64,000 nt of DNA from DASXRA01 sp036558905 (GTDB taxonomy: Bacteria > Actinomycetota > Actinomycetes > Mycobacteriales > Jatrophihabitantaceae): positions 12,520-76,519 of the forward strand of contig DATBER010000105.1 in the NCBI GenBank assembly GCA_036558905.1, given 5' to 3'. Made by a program: the position numbers and the translations under genes. Positions 33,024 to 40,880 of the stretch are shown in pieces. The notes under the pieces are model-generated. The model saw only the letters and a list, made by a program, of their open reading frames with translations, did not search any database and was not told the origin of the DNA. The first letter of the stretch is position 1. Every line of letters begins with the position of its first letter.

Positions 33024-33135
33024 GCGTCGAGATTACGGGCCTGGAACGCGGTTCGGCGGATTGTGCCCGTAGGACGTAACCTCGTTGTATGAGACCTGCG
33101 TCGATCGTGTCGAGCGCTTCCGGGCGGAGCGTGTC

Positions 33136-33441
33136 ATGACTGGCTGGGGTCTCGACGTGCTGTTCAATCCGGCCAAGCGGCACATGGACGAGGAGAAGCG
33201 GCGCCTGCAGTCCACCCGCGAAGAGATCGGCGACTCGTCCGGCGGGCGCCGCATCGATCTCGAGTCAGGCAAGGTCGTCATCGCCCGGCCGAGCGCCAAG
33301 GCCGAGACGGACGAAGACGAGACGGACGAAGACGAGACGGACGAGGTCGCGACCGACGAGGTCGAGGCGGTCACTGACGAGGCCGCCGCCGAGAGCGAGA
33401 CGGGCGACGAGGCCGCCGAGAGGACAGAAGAGTCCGCCTGA
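33136..33441 (+). CDS. DUF6191-family protein with acidic repeat tail
   Basis: The 101-residue protein starts GWGLDVLFNPAKRHMDEEKR and has GRRIDLESGKVVIARP, features I associate with the actinobacterial DUF6191 family. The last 45 residues are an acidic low-complexity tail with near-exact ETDEDETDEDETDE repeats encoded by tandem 15-bp units (about 33304-33345). Function unknown. I chose the ATG at 33136. A perfect hairpin terminator follows eight bases after the stop. Confidence 0.7.
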   Translation: MTGWGLDVLFNPAKRHMDEEKRRLQSTREEIGDSSGGRRIDLESGKVVIARPSAKAETDEDETDEDETDEVATDEVEAVTDEAAAESETGDEAAERTEESA

Positions 33442-33448
33442 ATGGAAC

Positions 33449-33474
33449 GGATCCCCGGCCTGTGCCGGGGATCC
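33449..33474 (+). terminator. Strong hairpin terminator
   Basis: GGATCCCCGGC and GCCGGGGATCC form a perfect 11-bp stem with a four-base loop (CTGT), eight bases after the DUF6191 stop. There is no T-run after it, which is usual for actinobacterial terminators. The remaining bases to 33667 show no gene. Confidence 0.75.
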
Positions 33475-33667
33475 GCGCTGACGTCGACGTCGCGAGGGGT
33501 CGGGGGTACCCCGCGCCGCCGGGCCGGCTGTCGAGACGTCGAACCCAGAGCCGCCCGAGGCGGAGCCCTGCGTTTGGAATCGACTTCGATGAGTAACCGC
33601 CGTCAGCTCCCACGACGATACAGTCGATCTTGGAATCGTCAAGTCTGGATCTTGGGTCGAGCCTGAT

Positions 33668-35281
33668 CTATCCAGAAACGAGCGGTGAAATCACCCGGTC
33701 AAGTACGGCGTTCGGTTGTGATCCAGGCGAATCACCGAATACGTACTGTGGGCGATCGCCCAGCCGGATCCGCAGGAACCGGTCAGCGACTTCGGACGGT
33801 GACGTCCGGACCAGCAGCGAACCCTGCAGGCACCGGGCCAGCAAGCCGGCCAGTCCGCGGGCGTCCCGTTGGTCCGCGGTCGGGTCGGCGCCGAGGTGCT
33901 CCAGCCGGGTGTGCAGGTCGGCCACCGCCGCGTCCAGCCGCGGATCTGCGCCCGACGTCGTCGCCAGTTCGGCCAGGACGGCGGCCACGCTGGCCGGGTC
34001 GCGCCGGGCCGCCCGCAGCACGTCGAGCGCAATGACGTTGCCCGAGCCCTCCCAGATGCCGTTGAGCGGCGACTCCCGAAACAGCCGGGGCAGCCCGCTC
34101 TCCTCGACGTAGCCGTTGCCGCCCAGGCACTCGAGCGCCTCGGCGACAAACGGTGGGGTCCGCTTGCACACCCAGAACTTGGCCGCCGCCACGGCCAGCC
34201 GCACGAATGCGGACTCGCCGGCGTCGACGCCCCGGGCCAGGCGCAGCCACAACACCGTCGACGCCTCCGACTCGACGGCCAGGTCGGCCAGCACCTCGCG
34301 CATCAGCGGCTGCTCGATCAGCGGGCGGCCGAACGCCGAGCGATGGATCACTTGATGCGCGGCGGCCACCAACGCCGCCCGCTGCCCGGCCGCGCTGCCG
34401 ATCACGCAGTCGAGCCGGGTCATCGTGACCATGTCGATGATCGTGCGGACGCCGGCCCCCTCGTCGCCGACCAGCCAACCCGTCGTCCCGTCGAACTCCA
34501 CCTCGGATGAGGCGTTCGAGCGGTTGCCGAGCTTGTCCTTCAGGCGCTGGATCAGGAACGGGTTGCGCTTGCCGTCGGGCAGCACGCGCGGCACCAGGAA
34601 GCAGGACAGACCACCCGGCGCCTGAGCCAGCACCAGGAACAGATCGCACATCGGCGCTGAGCAGAACCACTTGTGCCCGGTCAGCCGGTAGTGATCGCCG
34701 GCCGGATCCGCGCGCGTCGTGTTGGCCCGGACGTCTGAGCCGCCCTGCTTCTCGGTCATGGCCATGCCGGCCAGCAGCCCGGCCTTCGATGAAGGCGGGC
34801 GCAGCCCGAAGTCGTAGCTGGTCGAGGCCAGCAGCGGCCCGTACCGCGCGGCGAGATCGGGGGCAGGGCGCAGCGCCGGCACGATCGCGTACGTCATGGA
34901 GATCGGGCAGCCGTGCCCGGCCTCGACCTGCGCCCAAACGTAGAACTTGGCCGCCCGCGCGAGGTGCCCGCCGTCACGCCAGGCGGTGCCGTGCATCCCG
35001 TTCTCGACGGCCACCGTCATCAGTGAGTGCCAGGCCGGGTGGAACTCGACCTCGTCGATCCGGTGCCCGAACCGGTCATGCGTGCGCAGCACCGGCGGGT
35101 AGGCGTTGGCCAGCCGGCCCCACTCGGCGGCCGGTTCGCTGCCGGCCAGCTCGCCGAGCGCGACCAGCGACTTGACGTCGGTCTCGGCCAGTTCGGGCAG
35201 CGTGCTCAGCGAGGCGTCAGCGGTGAAGAAGTTGACGCCGGTGAGCGGGGGCGGGGTGTTGAAGACCTCGTGGGTCGGCAT
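33668..35281 (-). CDS. AidB-like acyl-CoA dehydrogenase
   Basis: The 537-residue flavoprotein follows the AidB layout: an N-terminal segment NTPPPLTGVNFFTADASL, the flavin-contacting GMAMTEKQGGSDVRANTTRA, and the C-terminal LECLGGNGYVEESGLPRLFR and NGIWEGSGNVIALDVLRAA. AidB proteins are isovaleryl-CoA-dehydrogenase-like, bind DNA in E. coli and belong to the alkylation-adaptive response. Most actinobacterial homologues are annotated simply as acyl-CoA dehydrogenases. It is the last gene of the folE-reductase-dehydrogenase series, 12 bases after the reductase. Confidence 0.9.
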   Translation of the reverse strand: MPTHEVFNTPPPLTGVNFFTADASLSTLPELAETDVKSLVALGELAGSEPAAEWGRLANAYPPVLRTHDRFGHRIDEVEFHPAWHSLMTVAVENGMHGTAWRDGGHLARAAKFYVWAQVEAGHGCPISMTYAIVPALRPAPDLAARYGPLLASTSYDFGLRPPSSKAGLLAGMAMTEKQGGSDVRANTTRADPAGDHYRLTGHKWFCSAPMCDLFLVLAQAPGGLSCFLVPRVLPDGKRNPFLIQRLKDKLGNRSNASSEVEFDGTTGWLVGDEGAGVRTIIDMVTMTRLDCVIGSAAGQRAALVAAAHQVIHRSAFGRPLIEQPLMREVLADLAVESEASTVLWLRLARGVDAGESAFVRLAVAAAKFWVCKRTPPFVAEALECLGGNGYVEESGLPRLFRESPLNGIWEGSGNVIALDVLRAARRDPASVAAVLAELATTSGADPRLDAAVADLHTRLEHLGADPTADQRDARGLAGLLARCLQGSLLVRTSPSEVADRFLRIRLGDRPQYVFGDSPGSQPNAVLDRVISPLVSG

Positions 35282-35293
35282 CCCCCTAGTTTG

Positions 35294-36490
35294 CTACCGG
35301 CGGGTAACTTCGTCGAGAGGCGCTTCGGGGTCGGCCAGCTTGGCCACGTCCACCGGCTGGCGCGAGCGGATGATCTCCTTGATCGGGTCGACGACGTCCC
35401 ACACGTTGACGTTCATGCCGGCCAGCACGCGCTGAGTGTCGTCCAGCCAGAACGCGATGAACTCGCGGCCGGCCCGGTCGCCGCGGATCACGACGTCGGC
35501 GTACCACCCGGGCGGGGCGTAGCCTACGTACTCCATGCCGAGGTCGTACTGGTCGGTGTAGAAGTAGGGCAGCTCGTCGTAGCGCATCTCGCGGCCGAGC
35601 ATGCCGGCGGCGGCCGTGCTCGGCTGGTTCAGCGCGTTGGCCCAGTGCTCGACGCGCACCCGCGTGCCGAGGAACGGGTGCTCGGCGTTGGCGATGTCGC
35701 CCACGGCGAAGATGTCCGCGTCGCTGGTGCGCAGCGACGCGTCGACCAGCACGCCGTTGTCGACGGCCAGCCCGGCCGCCTCGGCCAGCTCCGTGTCGGG
35801 CCGGGCGCCGATGGCCACCAGCACCGTGGCCGCGTCGATGGTGGTGCCGTCGGCCAGCCGTACCCCGTCCTTGCGCAGCTCGTCGACCTTGACGCCCAGG
35901 CGCAGGTCGACGTCGTGGTCGCGGTGCAGCGCGGCGAAGTCCTGGGCCAGCTCGGGACCCAGGGCGGCCAGCAGTGGCAGCTCGGCCGCCTCGAGCACGC
36001 TGACCTCGGTGCCGGCCAGCCGGGCGGTGGCCGCCACCTCCAGGCCGATCCAGCCGCCGCCGACGATCACCATCCGGCCCTGCCCGAACCGGTCGCGGAC
36101 CGCCTCGGAGTCGCCCCGACGGCGGAAGTGCAGCAGGTCGTCGTCGCCGGGCAGGTGCCGCGGCGTCGACCCGGTGGCCAGCAGCAGCTTGTCGTAGCGC
36201 AGCTCATCGCCGCCGACCTCGATCACATGATCGGCCGGACGCAGCGCGGTGACCCGGGTGCCGAGCCGCAGGTCGATGTTCTGCTCGGCGTACCACGCCT
36301 CGGGATGCACCACGGCGTCGTCCCATTGCGCGTCGCCGGCCAGGTAGCCCTTGGACAGGGGCGGTCGCTCGTAGGGCGGCAACTGCTCGTCGCCGATGAG
36401 CACCAGCTCGCCGTCGTGGCCCTGCTCGCGCAGCGCCTCGGCCGCCTTGGCCCCGGCCAGTCCACCCCCCACGATCACGAACGTGCTCAT
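35294..36490 (-). CDS. Ferredoxin reductase-type FAD/NAD(P)H oxidoreductase
   Basis: The 398-residue protein has an N-terminal FAD-binding Rossmann motif IVGGGLAGAKAAEALR, the ERPPLSKGYL segment of the rubredoxin/putidaredoxin reductase group, a second dinucleotide motif VIVGGGWIGLEVAATA for NAD(P)H, and ADIFAVGDIAN for FAD. A C-terminal reductase domain (about residues 320-395) completes it. It would pass electrons from NAD(P)H to a ferredoxin or similar carrier. Its start overlaps the folE stop by four bases, so it is translated together with folE. Confidence 0.92.
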   Translation of the reverse strand: MSTFVIVGGGLAGAKAAEALREQGHDGELVLIGDEQLPPYERPPLSKGYLAGDAQWDDAVVHPEAWYAEQNIDLRLGTRVTALRPADHVIEVGGDELRYDKLLLATGSTPRHLPGDDDLLHFRRRGDSEAVRDRFGQGRMVIVGGGWIGLEVAATARLAGTEVSVLEAAELPLLAALGPELAQDFAALHRDHDVDLRLGVKVDELRKDGVRLADGTTIDAATVLVAIGARPDTELAEAAGLAVDNGVLVDASLRTSDADIFAVGDIANAEHPFLGTRVRVEHWANALNQPSTAAAGMLGREMRYDELPYFYTDQYDLGMEYVGYAPPGWYADVVIRGDRAGREFIAFWLDDTQRVLAGMNVNVWDVVDPIKEIIRSRQPVDVAKLADPEAPLDEVTRR

Positions 36491-37134
36491 CGATGACCTC
36501 CATCGGTCGACGACTGCGTCAGCGCGAAGAATTCTGCCCGCGCCCTCGCATCGTCGCGCAGGGTGCCCAGCAGAGTCGATGTCGTGGTCAGCGATCCGCG
36601 GGCGAGGGCGCCGCGCAGGGTCATGCAGGTGTGCTCGGCCTCGAGCACGACCCCCACCCCGCGGGGAGCCAGATTCGTCTGCAGCCAGTCGGCCACCTGC
36701 TTGGTGAGCCGTTCCTGCACCTGGGGCCGGGCGCCGAAGTGTTCGACGACGCGCGCCAGCTTGGACAGCCCGAGGATGCGCTCACCCGGCAAGTAGCCCA
36801 GGTGGGCGATGCCGACGAACGGCAGCAGGTGGTGCTCGCAGATCGACCGGAACGGGATGCGCCGGGCCAGCACCAGTTCGTCGTAGCCCTCGTAGTTGGG
36901 AAACGTCGTGGCTTCGAACGGTCGCGGGGTGAAGAACTCGGCGTAGGCGCGGGCCATCCGGGCCGGGGTGTCGCGCATGCCGTCGGAGTCGGTGCGGACG
37001 TTCAGGGCGGCCAGCAGGTCGGCGGCCGCCCGCTCAGCGCCGGCCAGGTCCATCTGCGGTGCAGTGTGGACGACGCGCAGGGTGGGGGCGGTGTCCTCGA
37101 TCTCGATGTCGCGCTCAACGGCGGGGCCGGGCAT
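36487..37134 (-). CDS. folE: GTP cyclohydrolase I
   Basis: The 215-residue enzyme has the zinc and catalytic motif FRSICEHHLLPFVG (Cys and His ligands), ILGLSKLARVVEHFGARPQV with QERLTKQVADWL, and the second Cys ligand in EHTCMTLRGAL. It converts GTP to dihydroneopterin triphosphate, the first step to folate and related pterins. I chose the ATG at 37134 because GGAG lies nine bases before it; a TTG five codons upstream is possible. A second folE usually sits in the folate operon, so this copy next to a reductase, a dehydrogenase and a divergent regulator may serve a stress or iron/zinc-limited role. Confidence 0.93.
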   Translation of the reverse strand: MPGPAVERDIEIEDTAPTLRVVHTAPQMDLAGAERAAADLLAALNVRTDSDGMRDTPARMARAYAEFFTPRPFEATTFPNYEGYDELVLARRIPFRSICEHHLLPFVGIAHLGYLPGERILGLSKLARVVEHFGARPQVQERLTKQVADWLQTNLAPRGVGVVLEAEHTCMTLRGALARGSLTTTSTLLGTLRDDARARAEFFALTQSSTDGGHR

Positions 37135-37252
37135 CGGCTTCAACTCCAAGCGCTCGATAGTTTTACCAATCGAGTTTGGTGTTTTTCCGAACGCCCTGTC
37201 AATAGGGAAGATTCTGAGTATCGAAAACCACAGTTTGCGTTATCGTAGCGTC
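37135..37252. promoter_or_regulatory. AT-rich divergent promoter region, folE operon / winged-helix regulator
   Basis: This is one of the most AT-rich stretches in the window. It contains TCGATAGTTTTACCAATCGA (about 37153-37172; 5-bp arms) and CGAAAACCACAGTTTGCG (about 37222-37239; near-palindromic). These are candidate operators for the cysteine-rich regulator that starts at 37253. Confidence 0.45.
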
Positions 37253-37945
37253 GTGGAGGCTGAGCGCCCGTCGATCGCGGCCGTTGCCGCACTCGATGAC
37301 GAGGTCCGCCACGCGCTGTATCGGTGCGTGCGCGACGCTCGCCGACCGATCACGCGCGAGCAGGCCGCGGCCGAGGTCGGCATCTCGCGCAAGCTCGCCG
37401 CATTTCACCTCGACAAGCTGGTGACGGTCGGCCTGCTGCGCGCGCGGTACCACAGCGGCGGCCGTATCGGGCGTGCGCCCAAAGTGTACGAATTATCCGG
37501 CGACGACGTCTCGGTGTGCCTGCCGGCCCGGCGTCCGGCGCTGCTGGCCGAGATCCTGCTCGGCGCCGTGCTCACCACCGGGGGATCGGAGCGGCCGGAC
37601 CGGGCCGCCCACCGCGTGGCCCGCGACTACGGCGAGCGACTCGGGGCGGCCGAACGCGAGCGAGTACGTCCGGGTCGGCTGGGTGCCGAACGGGCCCTGG
37701 CCCTGGCCGGCTCGGTGTGCGAGAGGTACGGCTTCGAGCCCGGCCCGTCCGAGTCTGGGGCGGTGCGGCTGCGCAACTGCCCGTTCCACCCGTTGGCGGC
37801 CCGAGCACCCGAACTGGTCTGCGGCGTCAACCAGCAGTTCCTGTCCGGGCTGCTGAACGGGCTGGGCGCCCGCGGGGTGGACGCGGTGCTCGAGCCGAGC
37901 CCGGGCGAGTGCTGCGTCGAGCTGCGCCGCTCGGCGGCTCCTTAG
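37253..37945 (+). CDS. Winged-helix regulator with cysteine cluster (SufR/ArsR-like)
   Basis: The 230-residue protein has an N-terminal winged helix-turn-helix (about residues 12-80: DEVRHALYRCVRDARRPITR, AAAEVGISRKLAAFHLDKLV). Its C-terminal sensor domain has cysteines spaced as in iron-sulfur or redox regulators: RLRNCPFHPLA, ELVCGVNQQFL and GECCVELR. SufR-type repressors bind a cluster through a comparable C-x(n)-C set. It is divergent from the folE operon across an AT-rich region. Control of that operon in response to iron, redox or nitric-oxide state is a reasonable guess. GTG start at 37253. Confidence 0.8.
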   Translation: MEAERPSIAAVAALDDEVRHALYRCVRDARRPITREQAAAEVGISRKLAAFHLDKLVTVGLLRARYHSGGRIGRAPKVYELSGDDVSVCLPARRPALLAEILLGAVLTTGGSERPDRAAHRVARDYGERLGAAERERVRPGRLGAERALALAGSVCERYGFEPGPSESGAVRLRNCPFHPLAARAPELVCGVNQQFLSGLLNGLGARGVDAVLEPSPGECCVELRRSAAP

Positions 37946-38164
37946 CAGTTGACGAGTTCGGGCTTCTGGCTCGGCACCCGGGCCTCGGGGGAGACGAACC
38001 GCTCGTTGGCCGCAGGCGGCGCACCCGGTGCGAAGACAGCCGCCCGGTGGCAGTTCTGGAAGGCGATGGTCACGCCGAAGTGCCGTTCGAGGGCGCTGCG
38101 GATCGAGATGCTGGGCCATCGCCCGGAGCAGCTCGGCCTGGGCCCGGCCGTCGGGCGGGGCCAC
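37942..38164 (-). pseudogene. Frameshifted 3' fragment of unidentified gene
   Basis: One minus-strand frame encodes APPDGRAQAELLRAMAQHLD (about 38165-38105). The next frame then encodes IRSALERHFGVTIAFQNCHR, AAVFAPGAPPAANERFVSPE and ARVPSQKPELVNC to TAA at 37942. The helix runs smoothly across the join, so a one-base indel near 38108 has split a gene. The 5' end is cut by palindrome A5 only 18 bases upstream. I do not recognise the family. The stop overlaps the regulator's stop by three bases. Confidence 0.45.
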
Positions 38165-38182
38165 AACGTTGTCGGCGACGAT

Positions 38183-38231
38183 CGATTGTGCAACTCTGGG
38201 CCGCGTCAGGCGGCCGAGGGTTGCACGATCG
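38183..38231. repeat. Family A palindrome, copy A5
   Basis: The 49-bp copy has arms CGATTGTGCAAC and GTTGCACGATCG, perfect inner GGCCGC/GCGGCC and the GTCAG loop. It lies upstream of the broken fragment and after the HtrA-like gene (which ends at 38314 on the minus strand). It may terminate transcription of the protease gene. Confidence 0.8.
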
Positions 38232-38313
38232 GGGTCGGGCTCGGACAGTCGGCGGCCGGCCGCGCGCCTCGAGGAAAGCGGTCGTCGAGGCGCGGCCCGG
38301 CCTAGAGATCAGG

Positions 38314-39561
38314 TCAGTCGGCGGCGCTGCCGAGCGTGACCTGCACCGTCGTCGACTGCGACCCGCGCGTATACGTGAGCGACACCTTCTCGCCCGGGGC
38401 GTGCGAGCGGATAGCCGCGATCAGCGAGTCGGCGTCGTCGATGCGCTGGGTGTTGACCCGGGTGACGACGTCGCCCTGCTCCAGGCCGGCCTTGGCCGCC
38501 GGGCTGTTCGCGTCGACACTCTCGATCGGTGCGCCCGGCTTCGACTGGCTGCCGTTCTGCTGCGACGACACCGAGACGCCGATCACCGCGTGGGTGGCCT
38601 TGCCCGTCTTGATCAGCTGGGCGGCGATGCGGCTGACCTCGTCGGACGGGATGGCGAACCCGATGCCGATGCTGCCCGACTGATCCTGCTGGCCGGGGAT
38701 CTGCAAGCCGCCGGTGTTCGGGGTGGCGATGGCAGCGTTGATGCCGACCACGTTGCCGTTCAGGTCGGCGAGCGCGCCGCCGGAGTTGCCGGGGTTGATG
38801 GCGGCGTCGGTCTGGATGGCGTCGAACACGGCCTGGTCGTTGTCGCCGGAGCGCACCGGGCGGGCGGTGTTGCTGACGATGCCGGAGGTCACGGTGTTGG
38901 ACAGCCCGAGCGGCGCCCCGACGGCGACGACGGTCTGCCCGACGACGAGGCTGCTCGACTTGGCGAAGGTGGCCGCGGTCAGGTTCTTCAGCCCGTTGAC
39001 CTTGATGACGGCCAGGTCGTCGGAGGTGTCGCGCCCGACGATGGTCGCCTTGGCCTGTTGGCCGTCGTTGGTGACCACGGTCATCGTGCCGCCGTTGGCC
39101 GCGACCGACACCACGTGGTCGTTGGTGACGATGTAGCCGGACTTGTCGATGATCACGCCCGAGCCGTTGCCCTGTTCCTGCTGGCTCTGCACGTCGATCG
39201 TGACGACGCTCGGCTGGATGCGGGCCGCCGCTCCGCTCACCGTGCCGTCGACCTTGGCCGCCGGCGGGGCGGTCTGGGTGGTCTGCGGCAGGCTGTTGAC
39301 CACGGTCGTCTTGCCGTTGTCGTCGAGAGCAGCCACCGTGCCCGCACCGACGCCGCCGCCGACCAACGCGGCCGTGACGGCGGCAATGATGATGGCCCGC
39401 GACCGGGGCGACGAGGGCTGGCCGCCCCCGCCCGGGTTCGACGGGTCGATCGGGGGCGGGGGCGGGGGCGGCCCGAATCCGGGGTACACGGTGGCCGGGG
39501 CTGGCGAGTACGTCCAGGTTGCACCGCTCGGCGGCTCGCTGCCCGGGTAGCTCTCGGTCAT
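38314..39561 (-). CDS. Membrane-anchored HtrA/DegP-like serine protease with PDZ domain
   Basis: The 415-residue protein has a Pro/Gly-rich cytoplasmic N-terminus (residues 1-50), one membrane helix (about 53-80, IIIAAVTAALVGGGVGAGTV), a trypsin-like domain with the triad His in IVTNDHVV, Asp in TSDDLAVIKV and Ser in NPGNSGGAL, and a C-terminal PDZ domain (about 320-410, PIESVDANSPAAKAGLEQGD). It is a standard actinobacterial DegP/HtrA for extracytoplasmic protein quality control. The ATG at 39561 gives the complete N-terminus. Confidence 0.93.
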   Translation of the reverse strand: MTESYPGSEPPSGATWTYSPAPATVYPGFGPPPPPPPIDPSNPGGGGQPSSPRSRAIIIAAVTAALVGGGVGAGTVAALDDNGKTTVVNSLPQTTQTAPPAAKVDGTVSGAAARIQPSVVTIDVQSQQEQGNGSGVIIDKSGYIVTNDHVVSVAANGGTMTVVTNDGQQAKATIVGRDTSDDLAVIKVNGLKNLTAATFAKSSSLVVGQTVVAVGAPLGLSNTVTSGIVSNTARPVRSGDNDQAVFDAIQTDAAINPGNSGGALADLNGNVVGINAAIATPNTGGLQIPGQQDQSGSIGIGFAIPSDEVSRIAAQLIKTGKATHAVIGVSVSSQQNGSQSKPGAPIESVDANSPAAKAGLEQGDVVTRVNTQRIDDADSLIAAIRSHAPGEKVSLTYTRGSQSTTVQVTLGSAAD

Positions 39562-39853
39562 GAATTCCACCATCCGTGATGAGTCTGTGTTGCTCCTGAG
39601 CATTCTCTATGCCGCAGTTACGACAGGTACCGTCGCGCGTGCTGGTCGAGGACTACCTGGCCCGGTAGATCTGGTGCTGGGCCACCCACCGTGCTGGACG
39701 CGCAGGCGTCGGCTGAGCGAATGGCGGGCGGACGTGGTGGGAGCGCTGACCGGCCGGATCGGCTTGCGCTTGGACGAAGCCGATCGAGCTCCGCTCTGGG
39801 CGGCGGTGTCGGCCGGCCCGCTGAGTGGCTGGCCTCCGGGCGCGATAGCGCGT
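39562..39853. other. Gap without an intact gene; possible coding remnant
   Basis: No intact gene is visible. A 19-codon plus-strand frame at 39609-39668 ends LVEDYLAR then TAG. Further on, WRADVVGALTGRIGLRLDEA followed by DRAPLWAAVSAGPL (about 39713-39840) looks protein-like but has no start and runs into antisense of the next gene. It could be a decayed gene; I cannot name it. Confidence 0.3.
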
Positions 39854-40159
39854 TCAGGTTTCGGACTGCTCGTCCTCGAGCTGCCAGCCGCCGCCGTGGG
39901 CCCGCTGCACCAGGTCGTTCAGCACCGGGGCGAGCACCTGCGGGAAGCCGCCGAGCTGCACGGCGATGCTGAACCGGTCGGTGGTGACGCCGTCTTGGGG
40001 GTTCTGCGGATCGAGCACCATTCGCTCGCTGAGGGTCAGGACCTGAAAGGCCAGGCCGCGGGCGTTGAGGAAGGCGCTGACGGCTTGCACCTCCTTCTCG
40101 TCCACCGTCGACAGGAAGACCTGCCCGCTGAGCCACCCGGTCATGTCCATAGCGACCAT
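39854..40159 (-). CDS. Small protein of unknown function
   Basis: This 101-residue frame has protein-like composition (GWLSGQVFLSTVDEKEVQAV, FLNARGLAFQVLTLSERMVL, VAVQLGGFPQVL-type strands) without signal peptide or membrane helix. I recognise no family. Starts at 40159, 40150 or 40144 are possible. It lies 13 bases before the end of the TIGR03943 gene in the same direction and could be the last gene of that unit. Confidence 0.5.
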   Translation of the reverse strand: MVAMDMTGWLSGQVFLSTVDEKEVQAVSAFLNARGLAFQVLTLSERMVLDPQNPQDGVTTDRFSIAVQLGGFPQVLAPVLNDLVQRAHGGGWQLEDEQSET

Positions 40160-40172
40160 CTTGCTGGACGTC

Positions 40173-40880
40173 CTAGTCGTACGGGTTGGCCGGCTGACGG
40201 ATGGTGGTGACGGTGTCGGCGCGCAGTACGGGCACGGTGGCGTCGGACGCGCTCATGCCGCCGAACGTCCCGGTGACAGTGACCCAGGTGTCAAGAGTGG
40301 GCGGGGCGGCAGTGGTCTGCACCTGCGCAACCACCGGCTGGGCGTCGGCCGCGCAGCAGGTGATGACCAGCCGAGCGATCTGGAAGCCGCCTGGCTCGGG
40401 GCGCAGCACGAATCCGGTCAGGGAGATCTTGCGCCCGGTGAGCGTGTGGCCGGCGTCGAAGGCGGCCCGGCTGTAGAAGTCGAGCAGGCTGACCCGGACC
40501 GGGTCCGTGCCGGTCAATGCCGGGAACTGCCGGGAGGGGGGCTTGATCGAACTGACCGGCAGCCGCTCGGCTGAGTACGCGCCCAGCGCCGGCGGAGCGA
40601 CCACGAGGATCACGACGACCGGGGCCAGCACCAGCCAGGCCGCCCGCGACGTGCCGTGGTGGTGCCCGTGCGCGTCGGCCACCTCGTCGTCAGAACGCGG
40701 CCGGGTGCGCGACTGCGCGATCAGCGACCAGACGGCCAGGACCACCAGGCCGGCACCGGCCAACAGTACCCACGGTCGGGCCACCGGTCGGACGTAGCGC
40801 AGCAGCGCGTCGGTGGTGGCCAGCCGCAGCAGGGCACCGCCGAACAAGAGCAGCACGAACGCCTGGGTCCGCGAGTTCAC
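40173..40880 (-). CDS. TIGR03943-family membrane protein
   Basis: The 235-residue protein has two N-terminal membrane helices (about residues 8-25 and 36-56), a His-rich loop (DAHGHHHG), a further helix (about 82-102) and a C-terminal exported beta domain with LTGFVLRPEPGGFQIARLVI followed by TCCAADAQPVVAQVQ. This matches the TIGR03943 putative permease-regulator family, which is always paired with a DUF318-type permease. Its GTG start overlaps the permease stop (GTGA), confirming the pair. The His-rich loop and Cys pair suggest a metal-related role; in some actinobacteria such pairs are under zinc control. Confidence 0.88.
   Translation of the reverse strand: MNSRTQAFVLLLFGGALLRLATTDALLRYVRPVARPWVLLAGAGLVVLAVWSLIAQSRTRPRSDDEVADAHGHHHGTSRAAWLVLAPVVVILVVAPPALGAYSAERLPVSSIKPPSRQFPALTGTDPVRVSLLDFYSRAAFDAGHTLTGRKISLTGFVLRPEPGGFQIARLVITCCAADAQPVVAQVQTTAAPPTLDTWVTVTGTFGGMSASDATVPVLRADTVTTIRQPANPYD

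Noticed and set aside
33304..33345. Tandem repeats resembling a small CRISPR-like array
   Set aside because: They are in-frame codon repeats within the DUF6191 gene, with no spacers.
37324..39579. 751-codon plus-strand frame
   Set aside because: It is out of frame with the regulator and antisense to the HtrA-like protease, with no recognisable motif.
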